64,000 bases of DNA from Latrodectus hesperus. Lineage: Eukaryota; Arthropoda; Arachnida; Araneae; Theridiidae. The notes beneath the pieces were generated by a model. That model did no database searches and was not told the origin of the DNA. It worked only from the letters and a program-made list of their open reading frames with translations. The stretch spans positions 6,767,078-6,831,077 of the forward strand of contig CM075856.1 in NCBI GenBank assembly GCA_037975125.1, given 5' to 3'. Shown in pieces: positions 1 through 13,590 of this stretch; the stretch's first letter is position 1; the number at the start of each line of letters is the position of its first letter. A program made the position numbers and the translations under genes.

Positions 1-665
1 TTGCTTGTTTGTCTGGATGGGTACTATCACCCTTCTCCATTTGTAAAACAATTCAGAAACCTCCTGTGTCTATATATATATAAAGATAAAACTTTTTCAA
101 ACATGTCTTCCTGGTCATAAAATAGCTTTAAAATGAGAAAACACAAATAAAACTTTATAATTTCCACATAATTATTATATATTTTTAGATAATCAAGTAT
201 ACATTTAAATATTTTATATTAATTGTGAGTAAGAAAGTATTTTTCTTGGAAGGGGAAAATACTTATACAGGAAATTTATTTATTTTTTGAAGTGGCTTTG
301 GTGTAAAAATAGGCGTTTCGAATTTGTAAAAATATTTCATTTGATATTTTTATACAATCATTATGCAAAACAAAACGTTATCTGATAGCTGTGATGGCAA
401 TCTTTATTTTCACATTATTTTAAAGATAATTTCTTACTTTTTTATTACCTTTTAATAGCGGCGTTTGCCTCTGATAATTTATCTACATGAGAAAATGTGG
501 AATTCGATATGAGTTTTAACACGACAAAACTCATAAAAACACTACAAAATTAGTAAGCAATACCAATACAGACAAGTAAGAGCATTGTTAAATATTTTTC
601 TAAGAAAGTATTGAAAAGTTCTTTTTACTGTTGATTGGATTATACCAATACACGAAAGTAATATG
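1..665. other. A+T-rich DNA, no gene seen
   Basis: Unique-looking A+T-rich sequence up to the left end of the Tc1-like element. Open frames on the minus strand from about 540 run out of the decayed transposase into this flank and are not separate genes. Confidence 0.6.
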
Positions 666-2050
666 CACTGCCCGACTTTGAATATGCAACACCAAGAAAG
701 ATTTGCCAGAAAGTGAGGAAACTCGGCAAACAGAGAGAGACAGCAACGAACAATATGTGATCTGCATTTCGAAATGATATGCATAATACCGAGCGAGAAC
801 AGGGTCGGGTGAGTAGATTCTAGGACCATTGTGGACGGCGATACACGAAGCAACACGCCTAGGCACAGAGTCAATGAGAATACCGATGGCGTCCTGAGGA
901 AAGGCTCTCCATTTTCTGTCAACCGTTTGTCAAAGTGCATCTTCTGAAGGAGGCAGTGGAAGGGTATGCAAATGGCGTCCAATGATATCCTAAACGTGTT
1001 CGATGTGGAAAGACCTGACGAGTTAGGGAAGCAGCTGACACCTTACAGAGCATGTTAGTAGAGGAGAGCAATATGCGATCATGCATTATCTTGCTGATAA
1101 AGAGCATTGGCCACCCCTGAAGGTAGGGAAGTGTCACCGGCTGCAGTACGTCATCTACGTAACGTTTAGCTGTCATAGTGTCGTTAACTAGAGGTGACCT
1201 GGAATCGTACGCAGTGACTCCCCAAAATACGATGGATTGTTGTCACTCGATGGGGAGTTCTACGCTGGTTTCAGAATAGTACATGTCTCCACGTCGCTCA
1301 ACACTTGTACGTGGCGACTATCACTAAAAAAACAGAAGCGTGATTCATCAGAAAAGACTATTCTGTGTCACTTGATAGTCCAGATAGCTCTAATTCGGCA
1401 CCATTCCAGTCTATGCTGTGGAATCAATGTCAGTTTTCTTAACGGACGCCATGAGCACAGGCCACTAGCAATCAATCGACGTCAAATGGTTCTGCTCGAT
1501 ATGGGAGCATCCAGGGTGTCTTGCACATGCTGCAGAATTTCGGTAGTCATGCTTTGTGGGGCCACCACCACCTGCAATCGGACGCGTCAATCCACGCTTG
1601 CTGATGTCACTCTGACTGCACCGGCAACCCGCAAACATTCCACAGTTCTTTGTTCTAACCTCTTCGCCCCATCCAGTGCCCCGTCCAGGTGTCTGTCAAC
1701 TGCAATTTACAGTAAGAACCAACCTGCCCTTCTCAGTCCGATCACCGTAAACTCATCTATCTGTTGGAACTGACTCCTGGCATTCTTTGCAATTACAGTC
1801 GTCCTTTGCGACAAGAACAAGCTTTCAACGTTTATTTTTCAAGGAGCAATAGTGGCGCGATTATTGCCCACTCTGCCGGTAAGGTGAATCTATCCTGAAA
1901 TTTGTCCTCTCCTTACATCTTGTTCAATGTGAACTGGAAAGTTGAACAATTCACATAATTTGCTTAACTCGGTAAGGTGAATCTACCCTGAAATTTGCAT
2001 TATTTTCTGACCACTCCTTCTTGATGTTGCATTTCTAATGTCGGACAGTG
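666..2050 (-). mobile_element. Tc1-like DNA transposon, decayed
   Basis: The two ends form an imperfect terminal inverted repeat. The left end begins cactgcccgactttgaa (666-700). The right end, read on the minus strand, begins cactgtccgacattagaa (2050 back to 2017). Both continue into a shared atgcaacaYcaagaa block. A TA follows the right end at 2051-2052, as expected for Tc1/mariner insertion. On the left a TA lies two bases outside the repeat, so that boundary is slightly eroded. The span of about 1.4 kb fits a single-gene Tc1-like element. A direct repeat of about 28 bp lies in the 5' part (1877-1904 and 1970-1997). The inside holds the transposase relic described separately. Confidence 0.8.
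800..1790 (-). pseudogene. Tc1-like transposase pseudogene
   Basis: Read on the minus strand, scattered blocks match Tc1-family DDE transposases: an N-terminal helix-turn-helix-like part (SQFQQIDEFTVIGLRRAG), the first catalytic Asp in VFSDESRFCF, a later TAKRYVDDVLQPV-type block, the SHIEHV-DIIGRHL block near the third acidic residue, and the C-terminal VPRRVASCIAVHNG signature. These blocks lie in more than one frame and are broken by several nonsense codons. Two of them, TAG before DIIGRHL and TGA before QTVDRKW, sit where the family usually has Trp, which suggests point decay. The protein would have cut and pasted the element in the nucleus; this copy cannot. The 178-codon plus-strand open frame at 1237-1773 is its antisense shadow. 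The exact 3' end of the original gene is unresolved. Confidence 0.78.
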
Positions 2051-2052
2051 TA

Positions 2053-2874
2053 TTTTTAAAATCATCTCAGATGTAAGAAACGGACGTGCCAAATTACGGA
2101 GTAAAATTTATGATAAAAAAATGCCAAAGTTATATAAAATTTTATATTTGATTTTATTTAATATGCTTATGATATCTATGTGCAAAGAAAAATGTTATCT
2201 GATAATTGTGTGTAATTCAATTCAATATTTCTCTCAACAGTTACATTTTACAGAATGGTTTCTTCTTTCTTGCGTTTGATACTCTATAAGAAAGTGTTAA
2301 GAAGTTTTCTTTGCACACACAAATACGGAAAAATGATATATTCTTAGAAGTCGCTCAGAAAAAGTGAGCGTGACAATTTCAGGAGGTGGAAAGTTGCACT
2401 CAATATTTTTATATTAAGCTAATAGTTTTGTTAAGAATTGTGATGCAAATCAATATTTCACTAAATATTTTTTTTTCGAGATAATTCCTTACTCTCTCAG
2501 AACTACTTAGTCGATACTGATGTTTATGTTTGATAATTTAGATCTTTGGACAATTTACAGTATAATTTAAAGAAATAGAAATTAAAATAGAAAATTATTA
2601 AAAGAAATGAGAGGGGAGTTTTTAAAAAAAAGTACGCTGAAAATTTTCACTTTGACATCTGTTTACTAAATGAAAAATAATATCAAGGAATGAAGAGAAG
2701 AAATTTAAGAAAATCTAGGATGTATTTTTCTTTCATGAGAACTCATGAGCATATTATATTATATAAACGGAAAACTAAGAACTTAAGCGAAAAGGACACA
2801 CACACACAAATGGATATGCCTAAGCTTTGGTTTGCTTGTTGCTCAGGTTTCACTTTCTGAACGAGGAACTATTT
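2053..2874. other. A+T-rich DNA, no gene seen
   Basis: No coding or repeat signal recognised apart from short homopolymers and a small (CA)n run near 2797. Confidence 0.6.
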
Positions 2875-2967
2875 GAATCAAGATCGGCAGTTTAAAGTGA
2901 AATTCGTACACCCGACCTGTTGATCCGCAGACCAAAGCACTAACCGTTCTATTGGCAGCTCGACATG
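2875..2967 (-). repeat. SINE fragment, tRNA-like head
   Basis: On the minus strand this reads as a diverged copy of the head of the SINE family seen at 34126-34301: an A-box-like region (cgagctgccaatagaacggt), a following gttagtgctttggtctgcgg part, and a degraded B box. Only the head is kept. Confidence 0.5.
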
Positions 2968-3164
2968 GACGTGGTCAAATGAAACAGTGAGGAAGAAAAA
3001 AAAATAATATAGAGGAAGAAGTACTATCACAAAAGCTAAACTAAATTTGCTTAAATATTGAGTGGAGATTTTCAAATTTGGAAAATAAATTCTATGGAAG
3101 CTATTTATTCACGAAAATTGCATGTCACTCATGATGTTCAGTTGTCAGAGGAGAAAGTTGTTGC

Positions 3165-3905
3165 TTCTCTAAGCCCCTCCCACAAAGATAGCAGGATCAG
3201 GGTTGTTTTCTGATGGAGAGAGAAATTCATCTGGAAGGCCTATGAAAGTCCTATAAACCGTTTCTGCAGTTGTGACGTCTAGGTCTTCTTTCCATGTGGC
3301 TCGAAACACTAGTAGTATAATTGGTAGCGCAGTATCCCACTGAGCACTGGCATGAGCCCATATGGCTGTCTTCAGTTGTCGATGGAACGATGGAATCTCT
3401 CAACTTGACTATTTGAAGCTGGGTGTAAGGAGTTGTGCTGTTCAACAGCTTACCATTCAGTATTATACATTACTAAAATACTTCTTAAAGCACAGAAAAG
3501 GGATAAATCAAACTGCCTTCCTTGGTCTCTTTTCAACCTGAGGGCTGTACCAAACTTGGTGATCCAACCAGAATAGAATGTTCTTACGGCAGTTTTTAAG
3601 GATATTTGTACTAGTGAAAATGCCTCTGACCACTTAGAAAATCTATCTACACAGGTAAGACATTAACGAAAATCATCTGAAGATGGAAGAGGTCCTATAA
3701 TGTCAATCTGAACATGCTCAAAGCGATAATTAGGAAGTACGAAATTTCCAACCTAATTTCCTGTATTCCGAGATTTTGCTCGCACGATTTCCTTAGTTCG
3801 TTCACACTGCAAACACGTACGAGTTCACAGAGTAACATCGTGTCAAATTGATGGACATACATTCGCTCAGCAAACAACCTCAAAGATGTTCTTACTCTTG
3901 GATGT
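3165..3905 (-). pseudogene. Ty3/gypsy integrase relic
   Basis: The minus strand encodes, in order, blocks typical of the Ty3/gypsy Pol C-terminal half. First comes an HHCC-region remnant (HPRVRTSLRLFAER followed by a Cys-containing segment at about 3905-3790). Then comes the first catalytic Asp in YRFEHVQIDIIGPLPSS (about 3715), then CVDRFSKWSEAF, then a GWITKFG segment with the second Asp in KRDQGRQF (about 3520). FHRQLKTAIWAHASAQWD (about 3390), adjacent to the expected catalytic Glu, and ATWKEDLDVTTAETVYRTF (to about 3240) follow. Integrase inserts the element's cDNA into host DNA. Blocks are in different frames with stops between them, so the copy is dead. I see no gag, protease, reverse transcriptase or LTR beside it, so this is an isolated fragment. 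Confidence 0.82.
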
Positions 3906-3965
3906 GAAAGTGAGTGTAGATTTTAAAAATTCCTTGTCTGAAACTCTCAGGCACAAATGGACGAA

Positions 3966-5964
3966 TGCATCTGCCTCACATATCACAAGTTTCGTTAATT
4001 AATTTTACTTCTTGTTTTAATAATTTTATATCACACATTTTACAAAATTCTTCCTTAAGGAATTCACTTCAAAAAGTAAAATTATTTCTAAGAGTAATCT
4101 GAAAAAACTAAAAATTAATTAAAATAAAAAAAATGGCGATGAAAATGAAATGAAATTTTTATAATTAAAATAAAAAAGTGGTGACGTGTGAAACTTTTGA
4201 GGATGGGTTTAAATTAGATAGGCATAACATTTGATCCGGATAATTAGCTATCAATTCTTATCTTCTTTTTCCCTTTACTCTCAATATTAAAATTTACAAA
4301 AAAGGTGCAAATAAATTCAATGTCTCACCTACTTGAGGAGCACACCACCTAGCAGTGCCGAAGTGACCAAATATGTGACATGCGAAGAACCCAACCACCG
4401 AAAACCACATAGACTTGAAACTTGGAAAGATTTGACTCAAGCAACCTGATTTTGACAAAGCAAAAAAAGAGCCTGGAAGAAGATGGTTTGGAATGTTTAA
4501 TAGATTTGGAATGTTTAATATTTCTACAAAATTTTTTGTACTTTGTTTAGAAAAATAAAACGATTTATTTCGGTAAATCGAAAGAACTGTCTTTAAAATT
4601 TTTTTTACATTAAATATTTCTTTATTAATATTCAAATCTATTAATGATAGTAATTAAAAATTCATTTTAAAGTTATTAATGATGCATAGATGGTTATTAT
4701 TTTACATTGTAAAATATTAATTAATAACTTTGTTCCTAAAATTTTCTCAGAACTTTATTTTTCACCCATTTTGAATAAAGCAGTTTATTCTGTGTACTTA
4801 TATTGTACTTACATTTCAGAGTTGAATGCTTTTATTTTCATCTAGCAGCATAAAGATTCTTTGATTGGTGTATAAACTTATTGCCTTGTTTATTTCTGAT
4901 GTTGCTTCTTGAAGATCACATGCAAGTGTCTCGAGCCCTGGCTCCAGAAGATTTTGGCTATTATTCAGTGACATGGGCGGTGTAAATAATGGGATAAATT
5001 TATCTGTGATTAGCAAGTTTATCTTATTGAATATTTTTACTGATTTGTTTAAACTTTCTAAAACTTAGCATATTTTTCTCGTATAAAATACTAAGTTTCA
5101 TCTAAAATCTTTTGTACATATGTCTGAAAAAATTTATTAAATTCTGTATTATTTATAAATTTCCTCATTTATAAAAACTATATAAAATCTTATTTTTTCA
5201 AATAAATGAGTTATACTTTGAATCGAATTACAAATGTTTACTGTATTGGCAGCTTGCTATTTAACTTAGTAGACTTTTTAATTTAAAAGATAGAAAATCA
5301 ACACACTAAATAAAAAAATAATTTATTTCTGCATTTTCTTAATTGAAGTTTGTTAAAATAACTTATGTATGCAAAAAATAAATAAATAATTTTAATTAAA
5401 CATGACACAAACTTTAATTAAATTAAAAAAACAACTTGAGCTAATAAATTTCTAATTAAACCACTGATAAAATATAGTTTGTGATTTGAGCATGATAAAC
5501 TGAAAATAGAAAGAAAAAAAATAAATAAAATAAAAAAAACTACTTAAAATAAAATTAATATATAATGAAACCAGGCATTTCTCATGTAAACATGGTAATC
5601 TATAAATATTTCGTTATAGTGATAATTTATAAATATTATAGTGATAATCTATAAATATTTCGTTTGGTATATTTAGTGAAAAATATGTATTTAATTTTAC
5701 CTTCAATTTTTTTACACATGGTATTTTATTCCCATTTAGGTGTTTATAATATCTTTATTCAAACACAGAAATCAGAAGGAAATGTGATAATGTGTGTCTT
5801 AAAATCTTTTATACTTATAAGTGAGGAAATTTATAAATTATTTATAAATTTTTTCATTTTTAAAAATTAAAAAACTAATTTTTTTTAAATAAGCGAATTG
5901 TACTTTTAAACTGAACTACAAATGTTCAATATTTATAGCTTATGATTCATCTTATAAGATATAT
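3966..5964. other. A+T-rich DNA with one GC-richer island
   Basis: Mostly A+T-rich with no recognised coding signal. A locally GC-richer block at about 4315-4480 reads open on the minus strand and ends in a GTGAG splice-donor-like sequence, but I cannot assign its peptide to any family. It could be an old repeat fragment. Confidence 0.5.
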
Positions 5965-5975
5965 ATTTAGAATAT

Positions 5976-6358
5976 GGGGCTGTGTTAGCCTAGTGGTTAG
6001 GACATCGGCCTCCCGTCCGGAAGGGCAGGGTTCGACTCCCAATGTCACCAAAGACCCATCGAGTACATGCGATATATGTACTTGTTAAATCTGTGGAATC
6101 GAAAGTCATGGGGTGGTTGGTCGTTGAGCAGTTTACCATGGGTACAATGCTCTGGAGAAAATTTCCACCCTCTTCAGATGAATGTCAAAATTGAGGGAGT
6201 GGTTCCTCTGGTGGTGCCATCTATCGGAGGATTTGAAGAGCAAAAACGTACATTCACTTTCGTGGTGCTCTGATTAAACGAAAGACGCACCCAACTGACT
6301 TAAATTCGCATAGCCAAGACATAGCGAATTTGCTTGGCCCAAGTGTCATAGAAACAAC
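5976..6358 (+). repeat. SINE with tRNA-like head, full copy
   Basis: The insertion is bounded by an 11-bp target-site duplication, atttagaatat, at 5965-5975 and 6359-6369. The 5' end carries a pol III promoter: A box in ttagcctagtggttagg and B box in gggttcgactccc. The anticodon region does not fold into a clean tRNA, so this is a SINE head and not a tRNA gene. The body of about 300 bp is GC-richer than its surroundings and ends in aacaac. The 68-codon open frame at 6067-6273 lies inside the body and is not a gene. SINEs are copied by a partner LINE; which LINE is not shown here. Confidence 0.85.
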
Positions 6359-6401
6359 ATTTAGAATATTTAGTTTGAATATTTAGTTTAAAAAAATTTT
6401 C

Positions 6402-7240
<839 letters not shown>

Positions 7241-7251
7241 TTTCTTCCAAG

Positions 7252-7261
7252 TGCGCATGCG
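7252..7261. promoter_or_regulatory. NRF-1-like site in a CpG-richer patch
   Basis: TGCGCATGCG matches the palindromic NRF-1 core. It lies in a patch (about 7180-7330) that is richer in G+C and CpG than its surroundings, with a cttcc ETS-like core just upstream. A promoter is possible, but no exon can be tied to it. Confidence 0.3.
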
Positions 7262-7772
7262 TTAAGACTCCCGTCTGGAGCCAACGTTCAGGGCTCTATC
7301 TTGATACACAAGTGTGCAAACGCGAGCTTGAAGCAAAAATTTATAAGACGAATGAAGTTGATGAAAAGGTGGAAGTTTATTATTTTTTTTAAACTAATAA
7401 TCTACAAATAAAATAACGTTTTCTATTCCATTATTAGTTTTCTGTCTAACAAAAATAAAAAAAAACAGCAACACCCTGGAATTATTCATATGATTATTTT
7501 ATTCAAAAAAATATGATCAAATTTAAGGATAAACTGGGATGATTAAAAAGTAATGGGTGAAATCGAATGAAATCATTTAATTGTTACAGTATAACATTAA
7601 ACAAATGCCTTAAATTGATCGTCTATTCAAATAGTTTATTAATTTTATATAAATTTCTATTATTTTAATTTTTTAGAAAATTAAACTAAAAAAAATAACA
7701 ACTATACTGCATGGCTTAAAATGTGTGCAATGTGTATATTAATTTAATAGTTAATTACCTGATTTAATTCAA

Positions 7773-7849
7773 CTATATTTAGTCAAATCAATTAATTTCA
7801 AATCTTCTTTGCCTGCAGATTTGAAATTAATTGATTTAACTTAATACAG
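7773..7849. repeat. Inverted repeat, hairpin-forming
   Basis: Two 33-nt arms (7773-7805 and 7817-7849) are separated by 11 nt. The inner 21 bp pair perfectly and the outer 12 positions hold four mismatches. The size resembles a microRNA-type hairpin, but equally the core of a small palindromic repeat. No terminal repeat or target duplication was found. Confidence 0.7.
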
Positions 7850-8322
7850 TTTCATCAATTCGGCTTTTTATTTTGCTATACTTAAAAATATAAAACACCT
7901 GAAAAATCAGATTTATACAAAAAAGAAGAATATCAAAGCTTAGTAACATTTATTCGAAATTGAATCAGCGAAGTTTTTAAATGTATATAACATGTAGACA
8001 GTATTTACAAAAATTGCGTCATTCTTTACATTAAAATATTATAATACTTTTTGAAATAATAATCAAATTAATTATTTTAATTTTTTTTACTAAGAATACA
8101 CATTAAAAAAATTCTTTTTATGAACTTGGAACGTTAATGTTTTCTTTTAATTGTGTATGCAATATAATCATTTTAAATAATAGTATTTTTCAGTAAGTTC
8201 ACTTCTTTCAGCTCAAAGTAAAAATAATGTTCTATTTAAATAAAAAAAGTCTTCTCTCTCTTGAGATGAAATAATTATTTCTTTATTAATATTTATTTCT
8301 GTAAAATTACTTTTTTAAAATT

Positions 8323-8325
<3 letters not shown>
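7850..8325. other. A+T-rich DNA, no gene seen
   Basis: Nothing recognised. Confidence 0.6.

Positions 8326-8326
<1 letters not shown>

Positions 8327-8399
<73 letters not shown>
8327..8399. repeat. (TA)n microsatellite
   Basis: About 73 bp of TA dinucleotides. Confidence 0.97.
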
Positions 8400-8402
<3 letters not shown>

Positions 8403-9355
8403 GACTAACTGACTAACATTAATTAAAGTTCACCGATATTAAAATTGTGAGGTATATGAATTTGTTCTGCTTCATCAAATTAGACTTTATTTTCCAAAAA
8501 AAGCAAAAAATTTAATAAAATAAATGTTACCATTAAAGCTATAGTACACAAATATTCATTATAATTTTTTTTTGAGTGCATCAATCAAAATACACATTAT
8601 TTTATTTCTGAAAGAAATATTTTTTTAATAAAAGCGAGTGTATATTATCTTAAGTAGACTTGCAGAATGAGAGATTTTTGAATTTTAAAGAAACGAAAAA
8701 TCTCATGTTGTCAAAATTCCTGAAAATTGCTCTTAGCAACAAAGCAATTTTCCTCAGAAATATTTGGGCTGGGTGAAGGCAATTCATGCCGTACTAAACG
8801 GTCAAAAGCACCTCTTAGTTTTCACCAATCACTATCGAGGTCAAATGAAGGGGGACAATAATCTTTCTTCACAGTAGGGGGCGACGTTCCTCCCGAACTG
8901 TTGTTGCTTACAGCTATCAGCAGGTTACGGGGAAAGCAAGTATTCTAACTGACATCCATTTTACTTATTTTTTGTTTTCTCAAGTTGAAGAGAAAACAAA
9001 GGAGCCTTTTATAAATAGGCTTGCCAGATTTCTGAAATTTTCAACTGGGTCGCTGGATTGCCCTTCATTTTCTCAGGTATTCAAGGGTGCACATCCTTGG
9101 TGAGTATTTTAGGAGGTACTTTTTATTCTCAATACTAGGAATAAATAATTAATGATAGGAAATTAAACCAGGAGAAATAATAAAAGCCAGGGTAACAAAA
9201 GCATATATGTTTGCACATTTTATCTCCTAAAATGTTAATGTTAATAAGTTAATTAAGAAGAATGAAGAATAAAAACTTGAACAATATTTATACGTACTTT
9301 TCTTTGTCTGGGACTCCTGTTTTGGAAAGTCATTTTTAGTTTTAATCTTGCAAAA

Positions 9356-9358
<3 letters not shown>
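8400..9358. other. Mixed A+T-rich DNA with a GC-richer block
   Basis: From about 8700 to 9110 the sequence is richer in G+C and may be an old DNA-transposon remnant. The short stretch caagggtgcacatccttgg near 9087 resembles hAT-type termini, but no matching second end was found. No coding signal. Confidence 0.4.

Positions 9359-9387
<29 letters not shown>
9359..9387. repeat. (CT)n microsatellite
   Basis: About 29 bp of CT dinucleotides. Confidence 0.95.
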
Positions 9388-9390
<3 letters not shown>

Positions 9391-11704
9391 GTAATCTGAT
9401 ATTAATTTTATTTGTCATCAAGCAACTAATGAGGTTAGATAATATGATGACAATATTATTTACTATCAGACCATCATTCATCTACAGTTTACAATTTTCA
9501 TATAGTACAGAAATAAATGATAAGGTAATTATGCTAAATAATCCTTTAGAGTTAAGAAATTTTATATTTTTTTAATTTCATTCACTATTAAATAATTTTT
9601 TTGTCTTCTAAAACATCCAGTTTTATTTGTTCCGGGGTGTGAAGTAAATCTGCCAGAATACCGGGATTTTGTCTGAAAATCGGGCTTGTCCCGGTCAAAT
9701 AGAGAACATAAGGTATATTTCACTATTCACTAAAACTAAGAAATTTATTTTAAAGATTCAATTAAATAGAAAATAATGAACTGAACATCAAATATTTATT
9801 TTCTCTTAATTTTTCTCAGAAAATATTTTGAAATATATTGCAAAAGTTCATTAAATAAAGATGTATTCTTAAAAGTTATAACCTTTAATTAATAGTAAAA
9901 TATTAGAAACAGTGAAATTGTAATTATTTGTAAATTTTCAAGAATAGACAAATATATTTTAAAATTATGTATCCAAAATAATCAATTTTGAAAATAGGGA
10001 AAAAGTTTTTCTAAGATCTCAAGCAGGCAAATTTATTAAATTAGTTTAATTTTATTAGCATTTCTAAAATTTTGTGTGTGCGTATTTTATTTTGACCTAA
10101 TAATACACTTGCTATAATACTAAGTACATATAATTCAAGTACGTTTATTGGTTTAATGGTGACATTGTTCCTCATACTTCTTTTCATTTGTTTTTTTTTT
10201 TTTTTCCTTATGAGCTATGTTTTCTAATTTATATAAATGGAATTTTTAATAATATTTATGCTGTTTTACTGGCTTGAAGTCGCTTCATATATGCGTATAT
10301 TTATATTCAATGATATTGAAATTTTTGGGTTTTTTTTAATGCTTTGGATATGAATGTAAATTAGTGAAGGATTACGTATAAAAAAGTATGGAAACCTTTG
10401 TATAAAATTCATTAATGTATAAAGAACACCTATATATAAATAGAAAAATTTATTTCTTACAAAATTCATATTAACAATTTGTAATTTATTAATAAATTTA
10501 TAAAAAGAATAGCACTACTTCCTAAATAAACATAACAACTGAAAGTAATCCGATCATTAGATTTAAACTTTAAAAATAAATTTAACTTTTGTTATTAAAT
10601 TAATTAGTTTTATAATTAATCACATCTTTTTTATTTAGTTAATGTTTTCTAATTTTAATAACAATTTTCATTAAAAAATCCCTGTGCAATTCAATAATTT
10701 AAACTCAATATTTAAAAATAAATAAATAAACAATTAGAGGTATATACATTATAATCGTCATAAAATCATATTTAATGTAAGTGAATTTAAAATATTCATG
10801 CTCTCAAATTCATTTACTAATCTATGATACGAACAGTTAGGACACCATTAGTTACGAGGCAAAGTTTTTGCAAGCGTAATAACTTTTCTGAACATTTTAC
10901 AACAAGGTCAAGCAGACAATTTTAGACATTCCTGGATACATTTACTTGGAAACCGGGGTTGGAATCTTTTTCTTTCTTTTTTTCGGCTTTCGAGTTCGTC
11001 AAAACTGGGTTTCGGAATTTGAGTTCCTTTTAAGAGGTTGAAAGGTCAATCGAGAGATTCAAGGCCCTTGAGATGGGGGGTGGATAGGCGACTATTTGCT
11101 TTCAAAAAGGGTATCATATAACTTACAAGAGTAAAAGTACTAAATCTTCCCTAATAATTAACACAGGGAAAATTCTTCTGATCTCGATTGCATTCAATAT
11201 CTTACTTATCTTAGGATAAATGATTAAAGTGTTGTAAATTATGCTGCTTATACGTATATACATTAAATGTATATTATTATACAATATAATAAATTACAAT
11301 ATTATTTAAAAAGTACGAGAATGTGAAAATATTTATAATATTCAAGAATTCGATATCTTGTAGCACTGAATAATTTGAGATTTTCTTTACCATTCAACCT
11401 ATATTAAAATTTGTTTTATGATTGTAAAGAGAGAAAATCATTTTAATTAATTGCACCACATAAAATTACATTTTCATGTAATTTAATTAGATCATTTTAC
11501 AAAAGCAAAATAATGTGAAATTATATTCCTGTTTGCTGATAAAACGAAATTAGATTCTGATAAATGTTGAAATAAATTGTTTTATTTGTAAATAAAAACT
11601 GAGCATACATTTTTCCACAAAAACTCTTCTTTTATATTTATAATGTCTACTATATGTTGAAATTATGAACTTTAAATCTTTTATTTAGGTAATGTTTTAT
11701 ATAA
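9388..11704. other. A+T-rich DNA, two unassigned GC-richer patches
   Basis: Patches at 9630-9710 and 10820-11120 are GC-richer. The first contains nested short inverted repeats (ccggga/tcccgg around gatttt/aaaatc). Neither could be assigned to a gene or a known repeat. The remainder is plain A+T-rich DNA. Confidence 0.5.
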
Positions 11705-11708
11705 AAAT

Positions 11709-11833
<125 letters not shown>

Positions 11834-12524
11834 GTAAGTTAATATATATAAACCCTGCAATTAATATGTAGTTATATTTTCATCAGTTTTTAATATAAAG
11901 AAGAATATTCCACCAATGAAGTTTATTTTTATTTTAATTTGACTGTCTAGTTAAACTTTATTATATAGTAAACAACACTTTTAATCGAGTATAGATAGTA
12001 AGCATTTTCAAGAACATTTTTCACTAAATGAATCAAAAAGTTTTAATTAAATATCAATTTTGGTAACATTAGGTACATCTAAAAGTTGATTCGAGCAAAA
12101 GCTGATTTGTGTAACTTCTTAAGTAATTAGTTTTTCTTAATTCCCCATACACAAATCAATTTTAAGTGTTTCTAAAAGTTGTTTTGAGTAAAGTGAAATT
12201 TTGAATTACCAATTGCCATTACGTATAATCTAAGTCATACTTCCAATTACATGCAAATACGAATTTATTTAGGTATTTGTAAAGAAACACATAAATTTTG
12301 GGTAACTTCAACTGCTTGCAGATATAATTCATAATTGTCATCAAGTAGTAAACAACCAAATTTCAGAAAGTTATAAAAAACTTTTTTAAATTCATCGGAT
12401 ATTGTAGTGTTGTGGAGGGCATTTTTCATAGATAGTGCACCATTCACGTGAAGGATGAATTCCGGAAAATTCCCAAGCAGCCACCTCGAGATATGCATAC
12501 TGAAAACCAAGCAGCAACACCCAT

Positions 12525-12602
12525 CTCTCGTTTTTCAACAGAAGTTAAGATCGAACCCGGGACCTTTTTCTTAAAAGGATATCAGTCCTATGGTTAGTTC
12601 AT
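12525..12602 (-). repeat. SINE head fragment
   Basis: On the minus strand a tRNA-like segment carries a clear B-box (cccgggttcgatctt) preceded by a degraded A box (gaactaaccatagga). A GC-richer tail continues to about 12410 and may be SINE body. The open frame at 12265-12510 overlaps this tail and is probably not a gene. Confidence 0.5.
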
Positions 12603-13439
12603 ATATTATTCATAAATAATAAACCTATCTGTAGTCTATTTCCTTATGTTATTCTTTCATTAATATGTAAGAATTCGAACAGCAGACTAAATTACGCGGC
12701 CATTTTCTTATTACGCTATTTTCTGACCGGGCATAAAATAATTTAATGTGGCTTTATTTAAGATATTAGAAGTATCATTTACTGAGTGTTAATTTTTAAT
12801 GAATCAAAATAATTTATATTAATATATTAAATAATTTTGTGAATTAAAATAACTTGGCGAATACATTAGAGACCTAATATTTTTAGAAAGAACGCAATTG
12901 ACATGCACTATTTTACAAATTAAGTAACATGTGATTTATACATATATCAATATTTATAGATCCAATTTCTTTTAGTATGTTAATATTTCACATAAAAAAC
13001 ATTACTGATTGTATTTATTTCTGATTACTGTAGGTGGTAAACTGCTTAAGAAATAAATTATTATGAAACAAAAATTAATGTGTGAGAATTTTGACAATGA
13101 TATCCATTAATTTAAGACAACTCTCAAGAAATTTTGATTAGATTTGTCGGAGAAATTCGCTCAGGAAAAGCTATGTGGACAAGAAGTTAAGTAATGCAAG
13201 ATGCCCTATAATTATATATATATATATAAGCACGTGACAGCACTTCGAATAAACCATTTTTAATTCTTCTCTATTTCTCTTGGCCGCATCTTCCTGTCAC
13301 AAAGACCTAATAAATGTAGGAAAAAACAGAACATTTAAAAGCACCGAAAAAAATAACAACGTGACAGCTTTAGGAAAACACATTCTCCGCGATACACTAC
13401 CATAAATCTAACGAGAGCATCAAATATAAAAAACCTAGT
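12603..13439. other. A+T-rich DNA, no gene seen
   Basis: Nothing recognised beyond a short (TA)n run near 13214. Confidence 0.6.
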
Positions 13440-13590
13440 GGGGCTCCTCTGATAGTCAAGCTTCCCATAAGAGTGCTTGTGTTGCAGAGTTATTATGATA
13501 ACAAATTCACGAGTTCGTCCCCTGATTCATTGACCTACCATGACCCGCGGTGAAGGCCACCATTTGGCGATCTTGAGTAAAAACCACTTG
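13440..13590 (+). repeat. Possible SINE remnant
   Basis: A GC-richer block has a B-box-like gagttcgtcccc preceded by a poor A-box candidate. It resembles the other tRNA-headed remnants here but is too diverged to place in a family. Confidence 0.3.

Noticed and set aside
1237..1773. 178-codon plus-strand open frame
   Set aside because: It is the antisense of the decayed Tc1-like transposase, whose motifs read on the minus strand; the plus-strand peptide has no recognisable domain.
5976..6050. Working tRNA gene
   Set aside because: Pol III boxes are present, but the anticodon stem does not pair and the sequence continues into a SINE body with target duplications.
9087..9110. hAT-type terminal inverted repeat
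   Set aside because: Only one candidate end was found, with no partner and no 8-bp target duplication.
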